56,284 nucleotides of DNA, taken from positions 13,133-69,416 of the forward strand of contig JAPPND010000183.1 of NCBI GenBank assembly GCA_028818795.1, written 5' to 3'. The notes under the pieces were generated by a model. The model was not told the DNA's origin. It saw only the letters and a list, made by a program, of their open reading frames with translations, and made no database searches. Source of the stretch: Gammaproteobacteria bacterium (GTDB taxonomy: Bacteria > Pseudomonadota > Gammaproteobacteria > Pseudomonadales > Azotimanducaceae). Both the position numbers and the translations under genes were made by a program. Positions 16,814 through 24,948 of this stretch are shown here, in pieces. Each line of letters opens with the position of its first letter. Positions within the stretch are counted from its first letter, which is position 1.

Positions 16814-17653
16814 TCACGCTGGGAACAACTGTGCCCCGCCGTCGATACGCAACACCTGTCCGCTGATGTACGACGAGTCCTCGGTCACGAGGAACTCCAC
16901 CGTCTTAGCCACTTCCTCCGGCCAGCCGTAGCGGGTCAGCGCACCCTCATGGACCTTGCGCTCTTCCCGGGTCGGTCGGCTCGCCTCGAAACGCGCGGTG
17001 ATGATCTCGCCCGGTGCGATGACGTTGGCGTAGACACCGTGGGGGCGCAGTTGCGCGGCGAGGCAGCGGGTGTATTCGTGTACGGCCGCCTTGGCCGTAC
17101 CGTAGATGACTTCCGAACCGTGCCCGCCGAGGCCCGCGATGCTGCCGATGGTGACGATCCAGCCGCTGTTGCGCTCCATCATCTCCGGGCAGACCTCCCG
17201 GCAGACCAGGATGCAGGTCATGAGGTTGCGGTCGAGGATCGTATGCACATCCTCGATGGACACGTTCACGGCATCGTTGACGACGGGTTTGCCGGCGCGC
17301 TCGCCACCGGTGCCTTTCGAGCCGATGTCGCCACCGGCGTTGTTGATCAGGATGTCGATCTGCCCGAAGCGGTCGCGAATCTGGGCGACGAGATCCTTGA
17401 CCACGGTCTCCGAGGTCAGGTCGCCGTGGACCGCCAGCACGTCGGCGTCGCGCGCGTCGGCGATCTCGTTGGCGACGGTTTCCAGCGAATCGGCTTCATT
17501 GAATGCCCGGGTGGAAGTCGGCGTGGTGCCGTGGACGGCGACCTTGGCGCCGAGGCTCGCCAAATGGTCGGCCACGACACGGCCTATGCCCCGGGACGAA
17601 CCCGTTACCCAGGCGACCTTGCCGGAAAGGCGTCCGGCGTTTTGTTCACTCAT
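16814..17653 (-). CDS. SDR-family NAD(P)-dependent oxidoreductase
   Basis: A 279-residue classical short-chain dehydrogenase. The cofactor loop T-G-S-S-R-G-I-G lies at residues 18-25, the structural N-N-A-G is in I-L-I-N-N-A-G-G, the catalytic Ser is in I-V-T-I-G-S-I-A-G, and the Y-x-x-x-K pair is Y-G-T-A-K. S-S-Y-I-S-G-Q-V-L-R-I-D-G-G at the end is typical of the FabG-like group. The start has a strong GAGGAAGA site. The LLM oxidoreductase gene lies 20 bases upstream on the same strand, so both are probably one operon. The substrate is unknown. Confidence 0.9.
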   Translation of the reverse strand: MSEQNAGRLSGKVAWVTGSSRGIGRVVADHLASLGAKVAVHGTTPTSTRAFNEADSLETVANEIADARDADVLAVHGDLTSETVVKDLVAQIRDRFGQIDILINNAGGDIGSKGTGGERAGKPVVNDAVNVSIEDVHTILDRNLMTCILVCREVCPEMMERNSGWIVTIGSIAGLGGHGSEVIYGTAKAAVHEYTRCLAAQLRPHGVYANVIAPGEIITARFEASRPTREERKVHEGALTRYGWPEEVAKTVEFLVTEDSSYISGQVLRIDGGAQLFPA

Positions 17654-17673
17654 CCATCTTCCTCGTTGGTTGT

Positions 17674-18600
17674 TCAGTCGAATGCGGACAGCACTTCCTC
17701 GGCCACCAGTTCGTACTGCTCGACGTCGTCGGTCGGAATGCCGCCGATCATGATCTCGTGGGCACCGGCGTCGACGATCTCGCCGATGCGGTCGATGACG
17801 TAGTTCTTTGGCCCCGCCGCGGTGCCCTCGCCGAGCCGGCGGTTGGCCATGAAGTGCGCGGCTGCGGCTTGGTCGTCGGTGACCATGGTCGGCATCAGCA
17901 CGGTGTGGCTGATCTCGCCGGGATCCCGATCCGCCTCTTCGCAGTGCTTGTTCAAGACGGCCACCTTGTGGTGGAAGTACTCCTTGCTCATCGGCGCGCC
18001 GGACCAGCCGTCGAAGTTCATGATGTCGCCGTAGCGGGCCAGGGTCCTCAACGTGCGACGCTCGCCGGTACCACCGATCAGGATGGGAATCGGCTTGTCG
18101 TAGCTACCCGGGGACAACGGCGCGTCGTCGAGCGTGTAGTAATTGCCTTCGTAGGTGACGGGCGACTCGTCGTGGAACAGGCAGCGAAGCAGTTCGACCG
18201 CCTCTTCCAATCGATCCTGGCGCTCCTTCATGGACGGGAAGGTCCAGCCGTACGCCGCGTGCTCCCGGTGGAACCAGGCGGCGCCGATGCCGAGCACGAA
18301 TCGGCCGTGGGAGATGTGATCCACGGTGCCGGCCATCTTGGCGGTGAGGCCGGGATTGCGGTAGGTGTTGCCGAGAACCAGGTGGCCGATCCGCAAGGTT
18401 TTCGTGAACCCGGCGACGGCCGCCGCGACCGTGAATCCCTCGTGGGCGGTGAGGTGTTCCTCCTCCTTCCGGCCCGGCGGCGGCAGGTAGTGGTCCGCGA
18501 AGTAGATGCTGTCCCAGGGTCCGGCATCAAGGGTCTCGGCGACCTTGTGGATGCTGTCCCAGGTGTTTCTATAGCATGTGACCTGCGCGCCGAACTTCAT
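17674..18600 (-). CDS. LLM-class flavin-dependent oxidoreductase (luciferase-like)
   Basis: A 308-residue TIM-barrel flavoprotein starting M-K-F-G-A-Q-V at ATG 18600 with GAGGGGA upstream. The family blocks are W-D-S-I-Y-F-A-D-H, L-R-I-G-H-L-V-L-G-N, then R-N-P-G-L-T-A-K-M-A-G-T-V-D-H-I-S-H-G-R, then G-I-G-A-A-W-F-H-R-E-H and I-P-I-L-I-G-G-T-G-E-R-R. This pattern is common in both FMN- and F420-dependent members, and sequence alone does not decide between them. A deazaflavin-reductase-like protein at 51647 hints that F420 might be used (inference). It is co-directional with the SDR gene. Confidence 0.88.
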   Translation of the reverse strand: MKFGAQVTCYRNTWDSIHKVAETLDAGPWDSIYFADHYLPPPGRKEEEHLTAHEGFTVAAAVAGFTKTLRIGHLVLGNTYRNPGLTAKMAGTVDHISHGRFVLGIGAAWFHREHAAYGWTFPSMKERQDRLEEAVELLRCLFHDESPVTYEGNYYTLDDAPLSPGSYDKPIPILIGGTGERRTLRTLARYGDIMNFDGWSGAPMSKEYFHHKVAVLNKHCEEADRDPGEISHTVLMPTMVTDDQAAAAHFMANRRLGEGTAAGPKNYVIDRIGEIVDAGAHEIMIGGIPTDDVEQYELVAEEVLSAFD

Positions 18601-18867
18601 CGGATCTTCCCCTCGCCTTCGCCGGACTGCGCCGGCCAAAGCGCGACAGTATAGCGACGGTTCCTCGCTGCGCCGCTCAATCGCGTGGCGGGAGAGAACA
18701 GATGAACGTTGACTCTCGCTAAGGCCCACGGGCGTTGTGCTACGATCATTTCGCGCGTCTGGCGGAACGCGCCTGATCCGCGGGAAGGGCCAAGCCCGTC
18801 CGCCACGTCAACGGCGACCTTCTTGTCGCGGTCGGTTCGCGGATGCCGACCGCCAGGGAGGTTGACC

Positions 18868-19561
18868 ATGACTTCATTCCACGGCCCCAACATCGACAAC
18901 CTGCGCAAGCAGGCCAAGGCCTTGCTGCGAGCTTGGCAGCGAGGCGACTCAGAAGCACGGGATCGGGTAGCCGCGTTCTTCCCGAATACGCCCCGCCTCG
19001 GTCTCCAGGCCGCCCAACTCGTTCTTGCACGCGAGTACGGTTTCCGGAGCTGGTCCGCGCTCACTTCGCGTCGCCCGGGAGTTCGATGTGACGCCGGAAC
19101 GCCTTTGGGACACCCTTTCGAAGCCCGAGGAGATCGGCGTTTGGCTGCTGCCGGTCAGCTTCGAGCCAAGAACGGGCGCCCCCTATGCGTTCCGCTCCCA
19201 GCCGGCGATGACCGGTACGGTGGGCGAGTACAGTCCCCAACGAGCGATCCGTTTCGACAGCGCCGACGGCGCGTTCTGGCGCTTCGCCATCGAGCCCCTC
19301 GATGTCGACAACGCCACGTGCCTGCGCCTGATCGTCGAGGACCGGATGACGCGGGCATCCGTGGAAGGATATCCCGGTGGCGTCGCCAAGGCGTGGAACC
19401 CCGGCGTGACGGCCGGCTGGCACGAGATCCTCGATGCGCTCGAACACCATCTCACGGGCCGGCAGCCGCCCGACATCGACTATCTGCGCCTGTGCAGGTT
19501 CTACGACCGGGTGCTCGCGCAACTCATCGGGCAGGGCTCATCGCGAGTGGACCAGCGTTGA
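18868..19561 (+). pseudogene. N-terminal AREYGF-type domain plus SRPBCC (AHSA1-like) domain, one frame break
   Basis: The first frame, from ATG 18868, encodes about 66 residues: N-L-R-K-Q-A-K-A-L-L-R-A-W, then A-A-Q-L-V-L-A-R-E-Y-G-F-R-S-W, a motif often found at the start of ankyrin-type and related proteins. A +1 shift near 19065-19075 moves to a second frame with a complete SRPBCC/AHSA1 domain: R-V-A-R-E-F-D-V-T-P-E-R-L-W, then W-L-L-P-V and a final G-W-H-E-I-L-D-A-L-E-H-H-L. The first frame has no stop until 19626, so two separate genes are less likely than one gene with a lost base. A TTG at 19025 could start the second part alone. Confidence 0.6.
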
Positions 19562-19650
19562 CCTTGACGGTGGTTCATATCAAACGACCGCCTTTCTTAT
19601 TGTTAAACTCTTGTTGTATTAAGTAAAAGTGTAGTTCACAATACCTCAAC

Positions 19651-19989
19651 ATGAGTTTTGCTTTATTAAAGACGCCGGTCGACGAGCGACCATCTGATCA
19701 CCCGTTGATGGGCCTCCCGCGGGAGGATCTAGACCTGATCACGGAACTGGTTCTTCAGTCTGGATCTCTCAAGGGATTGGGCGAGAGCTACGGCGTCAGC
19801 TACCCGACGATCCGCGGTCGCGTGGACAGATTGATCGAGCGGTTGCGTCAGCTAATCGCGGGAACGCCGCAGGACCCGCTGGTTGAGTTGCTGGCGGATC
19901 TGGTGGAACGGGGCGAGTTGACGATCTCTGGTGCGCGGGCATTGCGCGATCTCGCACGTGCCGAGCGGGAGCGAACTAGGGAGAACTAG
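19651..19989 (+). CDS. DUF2089 family protein (helix-turn-helix type)
   Basis: A 112-residue protein from ATG 19651 with the DUF2089 core H-P-L-M-G-L-P-R-E-D-L-D-L-I, S-G-S-L-K-G-L-G-E-S-Y-G-V-S-Y-P-T-I-R-G-R-V-D. The second half of this stretch looks like a helix-turn-helix. The N-terminal zinc ribbon of longer family members is absent. The C-terminus has a coiled-coil-like charged helix. The upstream 80 bases are AT-rich compared with the rest and contain TTGTTA (19600-19605) and TAAAAG (19624-19629) 18 bases apart, a possible promoter. The role is unknown, probably regulatory. Confidence 0.8.
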   Translation: MSFALLKTPVDERPSDHPLMGLPREDLDLITELVLQSGSLKGLGESYGVSYPTIRGRVDRLIERLRQLIAGTPQDPLVELLADLVERGELTISGARALRDLARAERERTREN

Positions 19990-20040
19990 GCGTGGAGACT
20001 TGGTGGCCGGTGGAACAAACAGGCCCATGGTTCGGGCTCG

Positions 20041-20298
20041 CGGGGAGATGTCGCCATCGATGATGGACTTATTACTTCTGTTTGAGAAGTCACCGACAAG
20101 GCCGAACCTCTCCTATCTGTTCATCAGTCACGATCTGAAAGTCGTGCGCGCTTGACTCACGAACTGATCGTGATGAAAGACCGGGTGATAGTAGAACAGG
20201 AGGGGGCTGCTGACATTTTCGATGCACCGCAGCTAGACTATACGCGCGCCTTGCTTGCGGCAGCTTTTGATCTGGAAGTGATTGCCGATGCGTCCTGA
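20041..20298 (+). pseudogene. Remnant of an ABC-transporter ATPase (YejF-like C-terminus)
   Basis: Only the end of a peptide-type ABC ATPase remains. L-S-Y-L-F-I-S-H-D-L-K-V-V-R-A, the H-loop region typical of YejF/OppF, is followed after a one-base break near 20153 by T-H-E-L-I-V-M-K-D-R-V-I-V-E, then A-D-I-F-D-A-P and Y-T-R-A-L-L-A-A-A-F, ending with TGA at 20296-20298. Walker A, the signature motif and Walker B are missing, so it cannot work. The stop overlaps the yejA-like start by 11 bases, showing that the two were once in one operon. Confidence 0.7.
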
Positions 20299-22298
20299 TC
20301 TTCTCCTATGCGTGAACCTGTTGATCGCTGCGCTGACAGCGCATGCAGATGATCCGCCAAAACATCAACCCGGCGCAGCGACCCACGCGTTCATTGACCG
20401 ACCTGCTGACGAGTTGCAGTGGCAGCACGGCATGTCGTTTTTCGGTGACTTCAAGTACCCCGCAGGATTTACCCACTTCGACTACGTTAATCCTGACGCC
20501 CCCAAGGGCGGCAAACTGGTCCGCGGCTACACCGTCAGCTGGAACAGCTTTACGCCACACATCATCAAGGGCCTGAGTGCCCCAGTCAACATTCTTGGTG
20601 AAATGAGCCTTTACGACTCGCTGATGTGGCAATCCGGGGACGAGGTCGGGGTTTACTATGGCAACCTTGCAGAGAGCATTGCCATATCTGACGATTCAAC
20701 TGAGGTGCGCATTCGGCTGCGGCCGGAAGCACGCTGGCATGATGGCGTTCCGGTGACTGGACGGGATATCAAGTTTTCGTTTGAGCATCTTAAGGCCAAC
20801 GGTGGCGCCGGTGTTCGCGCGGCCTTTCACGTGCTGGAAGCAGTGATCATCCTCGGGGAAAGGGAAATACTCGTTCGTTTTCGCCATCCGGTCAACCTCA
20901 ACAGTATGGCGACGCTGCTGGGCAAGCCCGCCATGTTGCCGGAGCACTACTGGCGGGAGCGCGATATCACTGAGACTACGTTGGAGCCACCGCTGGGCAG
21001 CGGGCCTTACCGTATCCGTGACTTCAAGGCTGGCAAATACGTTGAACTCGTTCGGGTCCCGGATTACTGGGGCCAAGACCTGGGTATTCACCGCGGCCGC
21101 CATAACCTGGACGTCCTGCGCTTTGAGACCTATCGCGACGACACGGTACAACGCGAGGCTCTGAAAAAGGGGTTGCTTGATATCTTCACTGAAAGCAATA
21201 CCGCGCAGTGGGTAAGCGGCTACGATCAGGACAAAATAGAGCGCGGTGTGCTACGCCAATACAAACAACACTGGCTACAATACGTCGGCGCAATCCGCGC
21301 GTTGGGGTTCAACCAGGAAAAGGAGCGCTTCACCGATGTTCGGGTTCGTGAAGCATTGACCCTAGCCTTTGATCTCAAGTGGATGAACGATGTACTGTTT
21401 TACGGCGTATATGAAATGCCGGAAAGCTACTTCCATGGCACGTATCTGGCGGCTGCGGGCTTGCCTTCCGCGGCTGAAATTGCGTTGCTGGAACCGTATC
21501 GGCAACAACTGCCTGAGCGGGTATTTACCACGACGCCTTTTGCTGCCAGTAATCACGCTGCACTTAAAGGACGTGACGCCCTCATCGAGGCCCGACGGTT
21601 ACTGGTGCGGTCCGGTTGGAACATCAGCGATGGTGCCTTGCGCAATGCCGCCGGCGCACCGTTCAAGGTCAAGTTCCTAGTATCTGATGCAGAGGCGCAA
21701 GCTATGTTGTTGCCCTATCAGAAGCGGTTGCGCCGACTGGGTATCAGCAGCGAGATTCGCTTGCTGGGAAGTAGCTCAATATATCAACCTGTTACGCAAG
21801 GGTGACTATGACGCCGTATTCGGCAGTCTTGCCTTTTCCCTTCCGCCGGCAGCAGAAGTGCGCGCCTATCTGCACTCAAGCAGTCAAGGCATCTATAACT
21901 TTGCGCGTCTCGAGTCGCCAGTTGTGGATGCCCTTTCAGACCGCGTGATGAACGCAGGTAGTCGCGAGTCGCTGACCGCAGCAACCCGAGCGCTGGACCG
22001 TGTTCTGTTCTGGCAGTTCTATTTTGTGCCGGCGCGGGTGGTCGAACCGGCACGGAGGATGATGTGGAACAAATTCGGACAGCCGTCCACGGTGGCGCCC
22101 TATGTATCCGGATTCCCGGCCACTTGGTGGTGGGATGAAGAGAAAGCGCAGCGGGTTGAGCAGGTTCTGCGGCGCTCGACCAGCAGTCTGTCGGATTTAA
22201 ATGATCGTAGCGAGCAAGGTGGGAAGTCCTCGTCTAACCGCAGCGACACTACAGGTCTTGATTTCTATGCTGGCGAAGATAGTCTCGAAACCCGATAG
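20288..22298 (+). pseudogene. YejA-like periplasmic peptide-binding protein, one frame break
   Basis: An extracellular solute-binding protein of family 5, YejA group (oligopeptide or microcin C uptake in enterobacteria). The first frame starts at ATG 20288 with a signal peptide (M-R-P-D-L-L-L-C-V-N-L-L-I-A-A-L-T-A-H-A) and shows F-D-Y-V-N-P-D-A-P-K-G-G, R-W-H-D-G-V-P-V-T, G-S-G-P-Y-R-I and A-L-T-L-A-F-D-L-K-W-M-N. It stops at 21805, while the family sequence goes on in the next frame from Q-Y-I-N-L-L-R-K-G-D-Y-D-A, so a base was gained or lost near 21775. The end includes the typical F-P-A-T-W-W-W-D. With yejB and yejE absent and yejF truncated, the locus looks like a decayed transporter. Confidence 0.75.
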
Positions 22299-22476
22299 CT
22301 GGTCATCGTTTTATAGAACGCCGCTAAAGCGTAATATCCCGCTGCCAGTACTCATCGCCTTTCCCTGGTGATTTCATCTCGGAGCAGTAGCGGAATTACC
22401 TCTGCGATTGACTTCGTGCATCGAGTCTGGGAGAGTCGACGGCATCTTCAGCCCCAGAGACTCCCAGGAGACCCCG

Positions 22477-23802
22477 ATGACGTCCAATACGGGATCCGCC
22501 CTGGATCGCCGTTCCTTCCTCCAGTATCTCGCCATGCTCGGAGTCGGCAGCCGGGCGCTGCTCAGCCCCGGGGCTCTGCACGCGGCTTCTGGAGACTTGT
22601 TGAGTTCCGTTCCCGAGATCAAGGGCGCGTGGGATTCAAAATTCGACTTGGTGATCGAAACGTTCACCAAGAACTTCACCGACCACGGTTACCGCGGTGA
22701 CGTCGGGGCATCCTTCGCGGCGTTCATCGAGGGAGAGCCGGTGATCGACGTGTGGGCTGGACACAAGGATCTCGGTCATTCGGTGCCGTGGGAGCGGGAC
22801 ACGATCGTCAACGTCTACTCGAGCACCAAGACCATGACCTTCCTGGTCATCCTGGTGCTTTACTATCGGGGCGAACTCATGGTCGACGCCCCGGTCGCCA
22901 AGTACTGGCCCGAGTTCGCTGCCAACGGAAAAGAAGGCATCACCGTCGCCCACGTCATGAGCCACACGGCGGGCCTACCTGGATTCGATCATCCCGTTGC
23001 CCCCGGGGTGCTCCTCGATTGGAACGCCGTAACCACCCTGCTCGCTGCTCAGAAACCATGGTGGGAAGACAGAACCCAGAGTGGCTATCACCCGTTGACG
23101 CAAGGTTACCTTCTAGGAGAAGTGGTTCGGAGAGTCACGGGCAAGTCGATCGGCACCTTCTTCCGTGAGGAGGTGGCCGGTCCGGTCGGAGCCGATTTCC
23201 ACATCGGCACACCGCCTGAAGCCCAGGCTCGGACCTCCGACCTCTATTCCGACAAAGATCTCTATTCCGACAAAGACGTCATCGTTTCGGCGACACCAAC
23301 GGCCGATGCGCCGCAACTACCACACGAGATTTTCCAAAAGAGGGTGTTCGACAGTCATCGCTGGCCGAAGGATTTCGTCAACACGGTCGGGTGGCGAGAA
23401 GCGGAGATTCCGGCCGCTAACGGGCACGGTAACGCCCGCTCCATAGCGAAGATCCAATCGGTAGTCGCCTGCGGCGGTGAAGCCCATGGAGTGCGGCTCC
23501 TCGATGATAAGACAGTGAAGGAGGCCTTCAGCGAAAGGGTCGCTGGCGTGGATCTATTGTACGGGAGGAACATGCGATTCGGTTTGGGGTACGGTCTCCC
23601 CAGCGAAGCGGCGCCGCTATCGCCTAGCGAGAGCGTCGGTATGTGGGGTGGCGCGGGAGGTTCGCTGGTCATCGTCGACCGCAGCCAGAAGCTGGCGTTC
23701 AGGCGCGTGATGAACCAGATGCGGCCTGAACCCGACATGATTCCCTTTCACATGGCCGCTGCCATGTACACAAGCCTCGGGCTCTCCCAGGCTAAGTTGT
23801 AG
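22477..23802 (+). CDS. Tat-exported serine hydrolase (beta-lactamase class C / EstB-like)
   Basis: A 441-residue protein from ATG 22477 with AGGAGA upstream. Residues 9-40 form a twin-arginine signal (D-R-R-S-F-L-Q followed by a hydrophobic stretch and A-L-H-A-A-S), so it is exported folded. The nucleophile motif is S-S-T-K in V-Y-S-S-T-K-T-M, followed by S-G-Y-H-P-L-T-Q-G-Y-L and the late W-G-G-A-G-G-S. It is the intact and exported relative of the frame-broken gene at 7037-8177. An 18-base tandem duplication at 23242-23277 gives the peptide repeat L-Y-S-D-K-D twice. Beta-lactamase, esterase or amidase activity cannot be separated by sequence. Confidence 0.88.
   Translation: MTSNTGSALDRRSFLQYLAMLGVGSRALLSPGALHAASGDLLSSVPEIKGAWDSKFDLVIETFTKNFTDHGYRGDVGASFAAFIEGEPVIDVWAGHKDLGHSVPWERDTIVNVYSSTKTMTFLVILVLYYRGELMVDAPVAKYWPEFAANGKEGITVAHVMSHTAGLPGFDHPVAPGVLLDWNAVTTLLAAQKPWWEDRTQSGYHPLTQGYLLGEVVRRVTGKSIGTFFREEVAGPVGADFHIGTPPEAQARTSDLYSDKDLYSDKDVIVSATPTADAPQLPHEIFQKRVFDSHRWPKDFVNTVGWREAEIPAANGHGNARSIAKIQSVVACGGEAHGVRLLDDKTVKEAFSERVAGVDLLYGRNMRFGLGYGLPSEAAPLSPSESVGMWGGAGGSLVIVDRSQKLAFRRVMNQMRPEPDMIPFHMAAAMYTSLGLSQAKL
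23242..23277 (+). repeat. 18-bp tandem duplication inside the Tat-exported hydrolase
   Basis: Two copies of CTCTATTCCGACAAAGAT/C lie directly head to tail in frame, adding six residues. They sit in a loop between the F-H-I-G-T-P-P segment and the next conserved block. The paralogue at 7037 lacks this insertion. Confidence 0.85.
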
Positions 23803-23907
23803 TGCTGGCGCGCGTAGCTGATGCCTGTTACCACGGCCGTGCAGACCCTGGAAAATGGCTCGCTTAACGACTCGAAATACATCGCCGGTTAGGCCTTCAC
23901 CATCGCC

Positions 23908-24852
23908 TCACTTGAAGTCACCCGGCGTCGGAATTACGACGTTGTGAATTCCGGCCTCCTCGTAGGCCTCATGCAATACGCGGTTGGCGCTGGAAAAGTC
24001 CGGACCGTTGCTGTTCTGAAAGCCCCAGGGATGGCCTAACCCGAGCAGTACTGCCAGACGCTTTGGGTTGTCCGCCAGAATCTCTGGCGTCACGGTATGG
24101 CGATAGTCCTCTTGGACCTGCAGATAACTGCGGTTGAAATAGTAGGTCACCACCAGGCGCAGACCATCGTTCTTGCGTGGAAAGGCGCCATGCCACAGGT
24201 TGCCGTGCCAAACCAGCAGAGAACCCGCCGGGGCTTCGACCGGGATGGCGTCGGCTACGCCTTCACCGGGCTTCGGATGACGTGAGTGCTGATGGCTGCC
24301 CGGAACAAAGGCGATGGCGCCATTGTCTTCGGTGTAGTCAGTCAACACCCAGGCACTGTTAGCGGTATGCGTCTCGTGTCCGATAGCGATCGGATGCTTG
24401 ACAGTGGTGTCTGCATGCAGACCCAGCGTCTCGCCATAGCCGGTCTCGTCGCGCCATTTGACGAACGCAGTCACGCTCGACAAGACACAGTCCATTCCCA
24501 GCATGTATGTTTGCAGGGCCAACAGGTACGGGTTGGTCGCTGCTTGCTGAAAGATCTTGTCTTCAAGTAACAGGTAGTAAAGGATGTACTGGTGATTGAA
24601 GTGGGGCTGGGTATTGACCTGCCCGTGTTCACCACTTTCAACATCATGCTTGACGCCCGTACGGTGCTCGGCAACCTCGAGCAGACGTCCACGCATGCGG
24701 TCGGTAAATTCGACCGGAGCAGCCTTGCCCGGCGGCAGGATGGTAAAGCCGAAGGCATCGAGTTCGGCGACATTCTGTTCCAACCCGAGCTCGCGGATTC
24801 TCTTGTAGACCGGACCCACGACCGGTGTCGCGCGCCAATCACCTATTTCCAT
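23908..24852 (-). CDS. PhyH-family Fe(II)/2-oxoglutarate dioxygenase (copy 1)
   Basis: A 314-residue phytanoyl-CoA-dioxygenase-like protein. The iron site is seen as H-A-D in L-G-L-H-A-D-T-T and the distal His in W-H-G-N-L-W-H-G-A, and the 2-oxoglutarate-binding Arg is likely in G-L-R-L-V-V-T-Y-Y. D-N-G-A-I-A-F-V-P-G-S-H is the usual core strand. CAGGAGA precedes ATG 24852. It lies 96 bases after the TonB-receptor gene on the same strand, so it is plausibly the last gene of the fecI-fecR-receptor operon and may act on the imported compound. A clear paralogue lies at 53016-53957, sharing K-R-I-R-E-L-G-L-E-x-N-V near the N-terminus. Confidence 0.88.
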   Translation of the reverse strand: MEIGDWRATPVVGPVYKRIRELGLEQNVAELDAFGFTILPPGKAAPVEFTDRMRGRLLEVAEHRTGVKHDVESGEHGQVNTQPHFNHQYILYYLLLEDKIFQQAATNPYLLALQTYMLGMDCVLSSVTAFVKWRDETGYGETLGLHADTTVKHPIAIGHETHTANSAWVLTDYTEDNGAIAFVPGSHQHSRHPKPGEGVADAIPVEAPAGSLLVWHGNLWHGAFPRKNDGLRLVVTYYFNRSYLQVQEDYRHTVTPEILADNPKRLAVLLGLGHPWGFQNSNGPDFSSANRVLHEAYEEAGIHNVVIPTPGDFK

Positions 24853-24948
24853 GAAGTTCTCCTGACTTCAGTATGAGTCGACCTTAATGATCTGCGCCTG
24901 GATAAGCCGGTGGCGTTTGTTGGGGCCGCTCACGGCCGCTCCCGATCT

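Noticed and set aside
22299-22476. A short gene or small RNA between yejA and the Tat hydrolase
   Set aside because: No frame with a ribosome binding site and no strong structure could be seen.
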